Below, in pieces: positions 49,480-59,753 of a stretch of 64,000 nt of DNA (position 1 is its first letter; each line of letters starts with the position of its first letter). This DNA is from Adiantum capillus-veneris (taxonomy: Eukaryota > Streptophyta > Polypodiopsida > Polypodiales > Pteridaceae): contig CM043944.1 of assembly GCA_014529385.2 (NCBI GenBank), positions 68,444,895 to 68,508,894 of the forward strand. The letters run 5' to 3'. The notes beneath the pieces were generated by a model. It did no database searches and was not told the origin of the DNA. It saw only the letters and a list, made by a program, of their open reading frames with translations. The position numbers and the translations under genes are program-made.

Positions 49480-51041
49480 AATTCTTGCGTGGACTCGATC
49501 TAACGTAAATAAGCGTAAATCTAAATAAACATAAATCTAACTAAAAATAAACCTAAATCTAATTTAACGTAAGTCTACATCTAACCTAATCTTTAACGTC
49601 TTTTGGGATAGTTTCCTACGACGTTAAAACTCTCTTCTTCTTGTGTGTGTGTGTGTGTGTGTGTGGGTAAACCTAAATAAACCTAAGTATAATCTAATAT
49701 AACATAAATCTAAATCTAACGTAAATTATGTTATATTAAAAACAAAGAACTAAACTAACAGGGATTATAAGAACCTTAAAACTGATTTAACACATAATTT
49801 TTCACATAACTCGGCAAGAGTTGGCATTCTCATCACTAAAGATGTGAGAGTTAACTTCCGGCGGTGACGCTGCCTCATCTCCATCCACATCTGACGACAG
49901 CAATTGGCCCTTTAGACCGTTCTTGCTCTTGTTACTAACTTTGAAGTTGCTGTTGAAAGACTAGAGGTTGTCTAGATGGTCATTGTGTCGGGGATGTAGT
50001 GACTCTTGCCGCCCTGAAGATCCACCTTCTTCCCTATCTTCTGAAGACATTTCACCAGTACTTTTGGATCGACGGAGCCCACCATGAGTGAAGGCAGCAA
50101 TACCCTATATTCCATTGAGGGCTTTCTTCACCCGCTTCATGCAGGCATCGCAGTCTATGGAGACCTAAATCTAATCTAATATAACGTAAATCTAAATCTA
50201 GCGTAAATAAACGTAAATCTAATTAAAAATAAACCTAAATCTAATTTAATGTAAGTCTACATATAACCTAATCTTTAACGTCTTTTAAGATAGTTTTCTA
50301 CGACGTTATAACTCTCTTCTTCTTGTGTGTGTGCGCGTGTGTGGATGTGTGTGCCAATAAAAAGAGATAAATGGTATAACCTTTCTATCACCCATGCCAA
50401 GTATGATAGATTGATTATGCCATTTCCCTCTTGAATAATAGGTCTTGAGTTCAACTCCTCGTCGGCTAGATCTTTAGTTCTTTTAATTTTAATTAGTTTC
50501 CTACGACGTTAAATTAGTTTCTCTCTCTTTCTCTCTCAATGTGTGTGCGTTTTTTTGGATCGTATGCATGTTTTCTCTCTCTTTTCCTCTCTCAATGTGT
50601 GCGTTTTTTGTTTATGCATGTTCTCTCTCTCTTTTCCTCTCTCAATGCGTGCGTTTTTTGTTTTTGCATGCTCTCTCTCTCTTTTTCTCTCTGAATGTGT
50701 GTGTGCATTCTTTGTTTATGTATGTGTGTGTGCGTTTTTGTTTTTGTTTGTACTCTCTCTCTCTCTCTCTCTCTCTCTAAAACACTATGTGTGTGTGAGA
50801 GAGAGAGAGAGGGAGAGAGAAAGAGGGGAAGGGAACATGAGAATGAGGAGAGGGAAGGAGCATACCTGGCTCTCCTTCCTCTCCTCGTGTGTGTGTGTGT
50901 GTGTGTGGAGAAGAAAAAGAGAGAGAGAGAGAGAGGGAGAGAGAAAGAGGGGAAGGGAACATGAGAATGAGGAGAGGGAAGGAGCATACCTGGCTCTCCT
51001 TCCTCTCCTCGTGTGTGTGTGTGTGTGTGTGTGTGGAGAAG

Positions 51042-51096
<55 letters not shown>

Positions 51097-51100
51097 GAGA
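49480..51100. repeat. TAAATCTAA-rich and microsatellite zone, outer CACTA
   Basis: Counterpart of 42450-44055. GA run of about 28 repeats at 51042-51095 and duplicated GGAACATGAGAATGAGGAGA blocks. Confidence 0.85.
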
Positions 51101-51189
51101 GCATTACCTGCTCCTTGCTTGAGGGCGTCGAAAAACTCAGATCTGAGATCTGAGTTTTTGGGCGCGCTCGGTTTCTTTTTTAGCCCAGC

Positions 51190-51275
51190 CGGCGTCGCTA
51201 TGAGCGTCGCAAATTTCTTTTTAAATTTGCGACGCTCATAGCGACGCCGGGAATTTTTTTTTTGAGCATCGCTAA
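51190..51275. promoter_or_regulatory. outer CACTA right subterminal hairpin
   Basis: GGCGTCGCTATGAGCGTCGC and its exact inverse around an AAATTTCTTTTTAAATTT loop. Confidence 0.82.
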
Positions 51276-51299
51276 TATGAATAGCCTCTTGTAGTGAGG

Positions 51300-52769
51300 C
51301 CCCATTTCTAAAAGCTCGCCCTCACTGCCTGGGCTTGAAGCCTTGGAGTTTACATAGATTTTCTAGGCTCCTTGTTAGTAGGCATATTACAAGATTCTAA
51401 TAGAGTAGGAAATGACTACTCAAGGAGCTACCTCAAGTGTACTAGTGCTAATGTGCTCCTCCACAAGATCCAAGCTCTAGGAAGGTGGGTGAGAGGGCGG
51501 AAGTAGACTAATTGTGATTAATTGTGCAGAAAGTATACAGTGAGAGTTTTCAAGGCCGTGAGTTGTGTTAAGAAGGTGGGCGAGCAGGCGGAAGTAGACT
51601 AATTGTGATTAATTGTCCACAAAGTATACGAGGAGACTGAGTTTTCAAGGGCACGAGTAGTGTTAAGGAGCAAGGCTTATTTGAAACATGTCAACAAGGC
51701 TTTTGCGCTTGATATAGTCTCATGTGTGGCGCACATAGGTACACAAATTTGGAACATAAGGGTTTTACCAATAAGTGTGGAAGCCTCAGTTCAAGTTAAA
51801 AGGAAACATTTGAAAATGTGTTGAGAGGTTTGGGGAAGGAATAAAGAGAAAGGTTTCTTCAAAGCTTGGATGAGCCTCAAAATTGCAAGATTAAGAGCTT
51901 ATTGCTAGAGCTCTCAGACTTGCTTATACTAGAAAATTATTCACAAGCTAAGCCCAATAACCCAAGGGCAATATTTACTCAATGTCAAAAATGACAAAGG
52001 GGGAAGTACTTTATCTAGAAACCAAATAGATTAATTCGGCTCTACCTTGACATATTGGCTTGAATTTTTTTTGTATTTGTTGAAAAATCTCTATATTTTT
52101 TTTTAATTGGTTTAAAAATCTCTAAATTAAAAGCTCCTTAAATAATCACACCCCATAATATCATGCTCTTCCATATGCACTCCCTATCTCAGTCTTGTTC
52201 TTGCAGACTTAATTATACTACACAACTACATGAACAAAAAGCAATGCTTGCCAATCATATCAAGAAAAAAATATTGATTATTATATACTGCAAGTGCGAG
52301 CATGAGCGCGAGTACACACACACGCACATGATGAGATGCACAAATCACTTATCTGAGTCTCATCTACACAAAATGACATTCTTGTTTTCTCCATAACTAG
52401 GAGCACCACATGTCAGTTTTCTTTCATCCATTTGGCCATGGGCATTTGGAACTTTGCCACATTGATCTATAGAAAGTTGCATCCCATTTGGAACAATGCT
52501 CCAAATGTTTTTTTAAAAATATCACATGGCATGATGTCACAAGCAAGACGGAGCTCTGTAGGCATGCAACTATGCATCAATAGAACACTAGAATCACCTA
52601 AATCCATGTGGATTTTTGAGGTCCATTGATAATAGGCTTAGGGTTGATTAAAATTCTAATTTTTGAATAAACTCATTCCCAACCTCTGATGTTTAGAAAG
52701 CACCTCTTGAGCCCAAACAAGTTGAGACCTTCAACATGCAATTTCATGGAAAGACAAAGATGCACTCAA
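51300..52769. other. intergenic stretch with a two-copy tandem duplication
   Basis: No gene is supported. 51481-51666 contains two copies of a ~90-bp unit with AAGTAGACTAATTGTGATTA. The end of this region matches the repeat phrase at 29.02 kb. Confidence 0.6.
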
Positions 52770-52774
52770 CCAAC

Positions 52775-52916
52775 TGTTGAGCTTATATGTGAAGCTACTC
52801 AATATATGGCTTCTCTATATATGGCACCAAGGTCCCCTCTATATATAGATCATCTCTTGTGTGTATTCTACACACTTTGGGGTTCTGCTTCTGTGCTCTC
52901 TCCTTCTCTCTCAACA
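52775..52916 (+). repeat. family A copy 2, 5' LTR
   Basis: TGTTGAGC...CAACA, 142 bp. Confidence 0.95.
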
Positions 52917-52928
52917 TGGTATCAGAGC
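52917..52928 (+). promoter_or_regulatory. primer-binding site, family A copy 2
   Basis: TGGTATCAGAGC, perfect initiator Met-tRNA complement, adjacent to the LTR. Confidence 0.93.
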
Positions 52929-52959
52929 AGTACGTTTTTGTTTTCGATTTTTCTCCTGA

Positions 52960-54420
52960 TCAAAATTGATTTTGCAGAAACTACCCCGCGAAAGGGATTG
53001 GAATCGATATGGTCTACAACTTTGCAGAAGGAAGTTTCTTCAAATTCTGCACCGATTTTGAGTTATTGTTCGCGGACTGCGGACATACCTGAAAAACAGC
53101 TTCCGCATTTTGTTTTTGATTTTTCTGCTAATTGGAAACGATTTTGCAGAAACTACCCTCAAGAGAGACCGGAATCGATGTGGTCTACAACTTTGCAGGA
53201 GGAAATTTTTTCAAATTCTGCACCGATTTTGAGTTATCGTTCGCGGACTGCGTACATATCTGAAAAGCAACTTCCGCTTTTTGTTTTTGATTTTTCTGCT
53301 AATTGAAAACGATTTTGCAGAAACTACCTAATACAGAGACTGGAACTGATGTGGTCTACAACTTTGCAGAAGGAAGTGTTTTCAAATTCTGCACCGATTT
53401 TGAGTTATCGTTCGCGGACTGCGTACATACCTGAAAAGCAATTTTTGCTTTTTGTTTTTGATTTTTCTGCTTATTGAAAACGATTTTGCAGAAACTACCG
53501 GCACGAGAGACCGGAATCGATGTGGTCTACAACTTTGCAGAAGAAACTACCCGCGATGGGGATTGGAATCGATGTGGTCTATAACTTTGCAGAAGAAATT
53601 TTCTCTAAATTCTGCATCGATTTTGGGTTATCGTTCGCGGACTGCGTACATATCTGAAAAGCAACTTCCGCTTTTTGTTTTTGATTTTTCTGCTAATTGA
53701 AAACGATTTTGCAGAAACTACCCGCGATAGAGACTGGAACCGATGTGGTCTACAACTTTGCAGGAGGAAGTTTTTTCAAATTCTGCACCGATTTTGAGTT
53801 ATCGTTCGCGGACTGCGTACATATCTGAAAAGCAACTTCCGCTTTTTGTTTTTGATTTTTCTTCTAATTGAAAACGATTTTGCAGAAACTACCCGCTGAA
53901 GAGACTGGAACCGATGTGGTCTATAACTTTGCAGAAGAAAGTGTTCTCAAATTCTGCACTGATTTTGAGTTATCGTTCGCGGACTGCGTACATACCTAAA
54001 AAGCAATTTCCATTTTTTATTTTTTATTTTTCTGCTTATTGAAAACGATTTTGCAGAAACTACCCGCGAAAGAGACCGGAATCGATGTGGTCTACAACTT
54101 TGAAGAAGGAAGTGTTTTCAAATTCTGCACGGATTTTGAGTTATCGTTCGCGGACTGCGTACATACCTAAAAAGCAATTTCCGTTTTTTTTTTTTTTTCT
54201 GCTTATTGAAAACGATTTTGCAGAAACTACCCGCGGGAGAGACCGGAATCGATGTGGTCTACAACTTTGCAGAAGAAACTACCCGCGATGGGGATTGGAA
54301 TCGATGTGGTCTATAACTTTGCAGAAGAAAGTTTCTCTAAATTTTGCACCGATTTTGGGTTATCGTCTCGGACTGCGAATATGTTTGAAAATCAAAATTT
54401 TACTTTTTGCTTTTGATTTT
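52960..54420 (+). repeat. 171-bp tandem array, family A copy 2
   Basis: About eight units with the recurring strings TTTTTCTGCTAATTGAAAAC, GATTTTGCAGAAACTACC, GTGGTCTACAACTTTGCAGA and GTTATCGTTCGCGGACTGCG. Many units have TTGAAAACG where an open unit has TTGGAAACG, which puts a stop in the 57-residue frame. Confidence 0.9.
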
Positions 54421-54654
54421 TCTCATAATTGAAAACTTCTCAATTATATTTTTCTTCATCAATCATATATTTGTTACTGACGTAACTTTGCTGCAGAAGC
54501 CAGTTACACATCGTTCCGATTCAGTCAAGCTGTTGATGATCGTCCAAATTCTATCGAGCTACTATTGGTACATGATTTTTTGTTATATGATATACTCGTT
54601 CATTGATTCTCGTATAATTATTCTTTTAGAGATATAGTTTATGTCGTTTTATTG

Positions 54655-55090
54655 ATAATTTCTCATTGATACCATAGTGAATTTGATGGTACCATGATGA
54701 TGTTTTGTTAATACTTTGGTCATGGTGATTTTCGTTGATACCATGATGATATGTCATTGATACCATGGTTATTCTCGGTGGTGCCATGATGATATTTCGT
54801 TGATACCATGGTTATTCTCGGTGATTCCATGATGATATTTCGTTGATTCCATGGTGATTTTTGTTGATACCATGATGATGTTTTGTTGATACCATGGTTA
54901 TTTTCGGTGATACCATGATGCTGTTGCGTTGATACCATGGTTATTCTCGGTGATGCCATGATGATGTTTCGTTGATACCATGGTTATTCTCGGTGATGCC
55001 ATGATGTTGTTTCGTTGATACAATGATTATTCTCGGTGATATCATGATGCTTTTCATTGATACCATGATCATTTATTCATTTTTATTGAT
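54655..55090 (+). repeat. TGATACCATG short tandem array, family A copy 2
   Basis: About ten repeats of the 42-bp unit (GATACCATGGTTATTCTCGG plus TGATGCCATGATGATGTTTC). Confidence 0.88.
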
Positions 55091-55782
55091 ATAATGATGA
55101 TATTTTGTTAATACTTTGATGGTATTCATTGATCACTACATTGATAAATGTTGTTTTATGTAGTATATACACATATCATTTGCATCACGTAATCACACAT
55201 TTTGTACTTTTACGTTTATACTTTATGTACCATATGTTGTCGTGCGTATATATGTCGTCAAAAGAGTGGCGTCGCGAACCATCTCTTATGGCATTGTGAA
55301 CGTAATTATTTCATTAACGATGCTAATAATTTTCATGACATGTTTTTTTTTGGAGTCTATGATCTATGTAGGATTGATCAAAGAATTGATTTTATGAAGA
55401 CAAACTTGGTGACAATAAAAGATTTATGAAGATATGTTTGGTGATGCCATATTGATGACAACATGAAGACATGTTTGGTGATGCGATATTGATGACAAGC
55501 TACACAGCAGATTCACGGAGACACTTTTGATTACAAGCTAATCGATAGCTTTTACAACTCTTTATTGAACCTTTGTATTCATTATTGTATTTGATAGGAT
55601 AGGAGTAATGTAACTCCTCATAAAACATTCATTGTAAAAGGAGTGATGTAGCTCCTCGTAAACATTTGTATATTCAATGATTTTTATAATATAACGGTGG
55701 GTGTATATAGAGCTGTGGGTTTTTCCCTTGATCCCCCAAGGGTTTTTTCATCCACAGTTAGGGACCCTTATTTGAGCGGGGG

Positions 55783-55924
55783 TGTTGAGCTTATATATGA
55801 AGCTACTCAATATATGGCTTCTCTATATATGGCACCCAGGTCCCCTCTATATATAGATCATCTCTTGTGTGTATTCTACACACTTTGGGGTTCTACTTCT
55901 GTGCTCTCTCCTTCTCTCTCAACA
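55783..55924 (+). repeat. family A copy 2, 3' LTR
   Basis: 142 bp, followed by the CCAAC duplication. Confidence 0.95.
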
Positions 55925-55985
55925 CCAACATTGTAGCAGGAGCTCATCAAAGTCCGGTCACTCCAAAAGAGAATTGCCTTTTGGG

Positions 55986-56083
55986 TGTTGGAGCTATATA
56001 CTGCTCACTCTACTCAAGTTGGTCTCACCTATATATTTGTATCTTGTCCTCAATATGAATCAGCCTTTGGAAGCGTACATGGC

Positions 56084-56155
<72 letters not shown>

Positions 56156-56190
56156 CTCTCTATCTATCTATATATATATATATCTCAACA
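55986..56190 (+). repeat. family B copy 3, 5' LTR enlarged by a CT microsatellite
   Basis: 205 bp instead of 143 bp; the difference is a (CT)n run of about 70 bp at 56084-56160 plus TATC/TA repeats before CTCAACA. The short CT tract in the normal LTR is the evident seed. Confidence 0.9.
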
Positions 56191-56917
56191 TGGTAACAGA
56201 GCGGTAACAATCATGCGCCGATTCAAATCGTGGTGATAAAACATGTATACGATTCGCATGTAAGATCAAAATTGCTACAAAATTTATTTTTTGAAGATTG
56301 ATTCTTGTTAACTGTGGTTGTTTTGTGTTAAGACGTATATGCTTAGTGTTTTTTGTGGTGTTTATTGCTAATCGATATAAGAAATCATTGATTGCGTTTT
56401 CTTGTTGATTTTTTTTTTGACACCCTGAACTTCGTCTCAATTTTTGCGGGTCTTCTGCTCAAAATTTGGAGAAACCGAAAAAGCGCGATGGAGCATAGCG
56501 CAATGGAACTTTACATCCACAACTTGTTTGTCTCCTCGAGCTCTTCGATTTGAGTTCTAGGTTTGCGTCAATCGGAGTTCGCAGCCAAAAGTTATACTCT
56601 TTTTACTGCAAATTGAGCTTGACGTAGCTTTCTTCGTCATGCGTCTTCGTGAAACGTCCACGATAGTTTTTCTAATCTTGGCGTTAACTTTTTCGAACAA
56701 ATTTATCTTTATTCATATTGTTGCCGTCAATCTGGCGTCTCACATCACTCTATTTTGAGGACTCTTTTATTATTGACGTCTCCTTTTCCCTACTTTTTTG
56801 AACGACGTCTCTCACATCTTTGGACTTGTATTGAGCATCCTTCTTGCGTTTATCGTTGATAAAATACAGTCGTCATATTTCTTGCGTTCTCAATTGCAGC
56901 CTTGACCATATATGGTG

Positions 56918-57207
56918 TGTTGAGCTTATATGTGAAGCTACTCAATATATGGCTTCTCTATATATGGCACCCAGGTCCCCTCTATATATAGATCATCTCT
57001 TGTGTGTATTCTACACACTTTGGGGTTTTTTCATCCACAGTTAGGGACCCTTATTTGAGCGGGGGTGTTGAGCTTATATGTGAAGCTACTCAATATATGG
57101 ATTCTCTATATATGGCACCCAGGTCCCCTCTATATATAGATCATCTCTTGTGTGTATTCTACACACTTTGGGGTTCTACTTCTGTGCTCTCTCCTTCTCT
57201 CTCAACA
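56918..57207 (+). mobile_element. Family A copy 3, internally deleted, nested in family B copy 3
   Basis: A 290-bp remnant: a 5' LTR cut after CACTTTGGGGTT, 37 bp of internal sequence ending in TTTGAGCGGGGG, and a complete 142-bp 3' LTR (57066-57207). The target duplication TGGTG flanks it (56913-56917, 57208-57212), and removing it restores the family B sequence ATATGGTGTGCA seen at 30213. The junction shares GGGTT with both parents. Confidence 0.94.
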
Positions 57208-57256
57208 TGGTGTGCAAATTCTGCGATCTTATCTTATACGTCTTCTCGCAACAGAT

Positions 57257-59179
57257 ATGGCTATGACTATTTTCGCCAACGGCTTTCCTTCTGGCCAACG
57301 TTCTGTTCCTCCTTTCCAAAGCCAAGGATTTCCAGGGTGAAAAGCAAAGATGTTGTTAATTCTTGAAGGCGATGAACTCTCTGATGTTGTCCTTGGAAAT
57401 TGTGTTTGTCCGCCTCAGCCTATTGATACGGATCATGATAACGTGCTTATCATTGAAGGACCTATATTTGCAGATTGGAATGTTACGTATACGGATTGGC
57501 AACGACGTGATAAAGCAGTTTGTCGATATATTCTTTCTGCTCTTAGTGATTCCCTTTTGCTTGATATGTATGAACTGCCTACTTTCCACGACGAATGCAA
57601 GTACCTTATTGCAAACTTTCAGAAGAAATTTGTTACAGAAATACTTTATTTGAGAGGGTTGCTTAGCAAACTACAATATGAAGTTGGTACTGCCATGATG
57701 GGATATATTGAGTCTTTCAAATCTATTATTAATCAACTTGCTGCTGCCGGTGATCCTGTTCCACAAAAGTAACTGATTACACTTCTCCTTGATACGGTGA
57801 AGGACTCCTCTTATGATAACATTGTTACTATTCTCTCTAATAAAGATGGCCTTGATTTTGACCAAGCCTGCATGTAATTGAATACTCTCAACGTCAAGAA
57901 CGACGTAATGCTGGTTATAATACAACTATGATTTCACAAGAGGAGACTGAGTCACAAAACAGATGGAACATGTTTTTTATGCTCGAAGGCGTCCGTTTCA
58001 ACAAGAAAATCGCAGAGGTGGCCGTCGTGGTTATATTTTCTCTCGTCTCAAATTTCCTAGTAAGCAATGTTCTTACTGCAACAGAAATGGTCTACTGAAG
58101 ATGATTGTTGGGCACGTCAATCTGACAAAGAGCACAATATTACCATGAAACAACCACGTTTATCTAGAGACTCTACTTCTTCTTCTTGTGAATATTCTGA
58201 ACATCGAAACAACATTGTACCAGAAACAAGCTACGTCCTATGTTCAGTTGCTTCGGACAGAATACTTCATGTACGTGATGGTTCACTTTTTATTGTTGAT
58301 TCTGGTGCTACAAGAAATATGACATATCAGTCTAAGTGGCTCCATAACTATCATCCACTACCAGTTCAACCTGTTGTTTATCTTGCTGATGATACGGCTT
58401 GTCAAGTAAAGGGTATTGGAGATTTATATCTTGGTACCTTATCTTCTTCCACGCGAATTTTACGAGGAGTATTACATGTACCAGATCTTCAACGTAATCT
58501 TATTTCAGTTGCTAGACTTGTTGATCTTGGTCTCTTTGTTGGATTAGATCATACCAAATGCGGAATTGAGAAAGATGGACAGACTATAGCCACTGCTCCT
58601 CAAAACGGTAATTTGCTTGAACTCTCTCTCAATGATGTTGCAGAAAATGTTGTTATTGCTCCAGGCGATCATGATTGCAAAGTGTGGCATCACCGTTTTG
58701 TTCATGGTGATTTCTCAAAACTCCTTGATCTTCAACGTCGTGATCTTGTTCATGGCATGGATCTTAAAGCTCATCCCCATATGGAAATTTGTGAGTTTTG
58801 TGCTCTTGGGAAACATAATCGTAAACCCGTTTCTCTTTCAAATACAACTCATTCTCATGACATATTGGATCTTGTTCATATTGATATATGTGGACCTCTA
58901 CCTTCTTCAAGATTACAATATCGCTACTTCATTATGTTCATTGATGATTTCTCACGGTATACGACTGTATTTTTACTTAGACAAAAATATGAGGCCTTAT
59001 CTGTTTTCAAACAATTCCACAAGGCTGCGGAACTTAAAACTGGTCGTCGCCTTAAGAAGCTTTGTAGTGACAATGGAGGCAAATATGTTTCTCGAGAGTT
59101 TGTGAATTACTGTGTTGACAATGGAATTCATCATAAACACACTATTCCATATTCACCTCAATAGAACGGCGTTGCTGAA
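57257..59179 (+). pseudogene. copia gag-protease-integrase fragment, family B copy 3
   Basis: From MAMTIFANGF (ATG 57257) through gag, the first knuckle (frameshifted after CSYCNRNG), a deletion that removes the second knuckle and its surroundings (SSCEY joins EHRNN near 58195), protease (IVDSGATRNM), the integrase zinc region (CEFCALGKH) and the core to YSPQ. Stops occur at 57340 (TGG-to-TGA), 57770 and 59162, with a small deletion near 57875. It is the most decayed of the three copies. Confidence 0.92.
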
Positions 59180-59753
59180 TGTGCGCTCCTGGCCGCACTG
59201 TCGAAGCAAGGGACTTGCCAATACACCGTATGCGAGCCACAAACGGCTCCAAGCACACAACAAGCCTAAACTAGCAAGCTCAAGAAAACAAAGGGTGTGT
59301 CACTCACCGCTCTACGCTCGCCTTCGTGGTGGATTCCTCGCCGCGATGAAGAAGAAGCTGCAGTCGTGCCGCGCTCAACCGCTTCGCCGCCGTCGTGCCT
59401 TCGTAATGCTCGATCGCACACACACTCTCCCTCTCTCTCTCTCTCACACACACACACACAAGGAGGTGAAGAAGAAGAAGATGGAGATGGAGCAAGAGCA
59501 CTCTTCAATTGCACAAATGAGAGAATGAGTAAAAATTAGGTTTAGTTGGCTTTTATAGGAGCTCACCCCATTCACACTTGGGCGCCCATGCTTAACCAAC
59601 TAATCCCTTGAATGTCCAAGTTAAAGTGCGCCTCTCATCGGCAATCACTCTACCTTTCCCTATTGGACCGACAAGCCCGGTACCTGACTCTACCAAATAC
59701 ATAATACGCGTCCATCGTAGGTGATGGGTGTCCGTGTGCCGTGAGGGTTAACA
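59180..59753 (-). repeat. LTR of a second retroelement, minus strand
   Basis: On the minus strand it starts TGTTAACCC right after a polypurine tract (AGGAAGGGGGGCA, 59765-59754) and ends GCGCACA where the truncated copia copy begins (574 bp). A TATA box (CCTATAAAAGCC) lies at 59559-59548 on the same strand. The partner LTR would lie beyond the right edge, so this is inferred from the termini and the junction. Confidence 0.6.

Larger units (their letters stand above)
36746..51296 (-). mobile_element. Outer CACTA (En/Spm) transposon, interrupted by the inner copy
   Basis: Both ends carry CACTACAAGAGG as inverted termini (plus strand at 36746; minus strand from 51296) and the insertion is flanked by the 3-bp duplication AGG (36743-36745, 51297-51299), as expected for CACTA elements. 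Without the inner element its length is about 8,125 bp (36746-37836 plus 44263-51296). Two genes lie on the minus strand: a TNP2 transposase (49092-45365) and a TnpA-like gene that begins at 45092 and continues after the inner insertion at 37836-37357. The ends hold many copies of the subterminal motif GCGTCGCTAT/ATAGCGACGC. Long CT/GT/GA microsatellites lie between the right terminus and TNP2. Confidence 0.97.
52775..55924 (+). mobile_element. Family A non-autonomous LTR retroelement, copy 2
   Basis: A complete 3,150-bp element with 142-bp LTRs (52775-52916, 55783-55924; three differences by eye) and a perfect CCAAC target duplication (52770-52774, 55925-55929). The PBS TGGTATCAGAGC is at 52917-52928. 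It has about eight 171-bp units (52960-54420) against about six in copy 1, explaining most of the extra length, then the TGATACCATG array (54655-55090), unique sequence and the TTTGAGCGGGGG polypurine tract. No enzyme-coding capacity is recognised. Confidence 0.95.
55986..59179 (+). mobile_element. Family B Ty1/copia copy 3, truncated in integrase
   Basis: Starts with a family B 5' LTR (55986-56190) and a PBS with one change (TGGTAACAGAGC, 56191-56202), then leader, gag, protease and the first part of integrase. It stops after GTTGCTGAA at 59179, where an unrelated LTR begins. A family A element is nested at 56918-57207. It begins only 56 bp after the family A copy 2 target duplication. Confidence 0.93.

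Noticed and set aside
59112-59528. 138-codon frame over the copia/LTR junction
   Set aside because: Crosses an insertion boundary and a CA/CT microsatellite; not a real gene.
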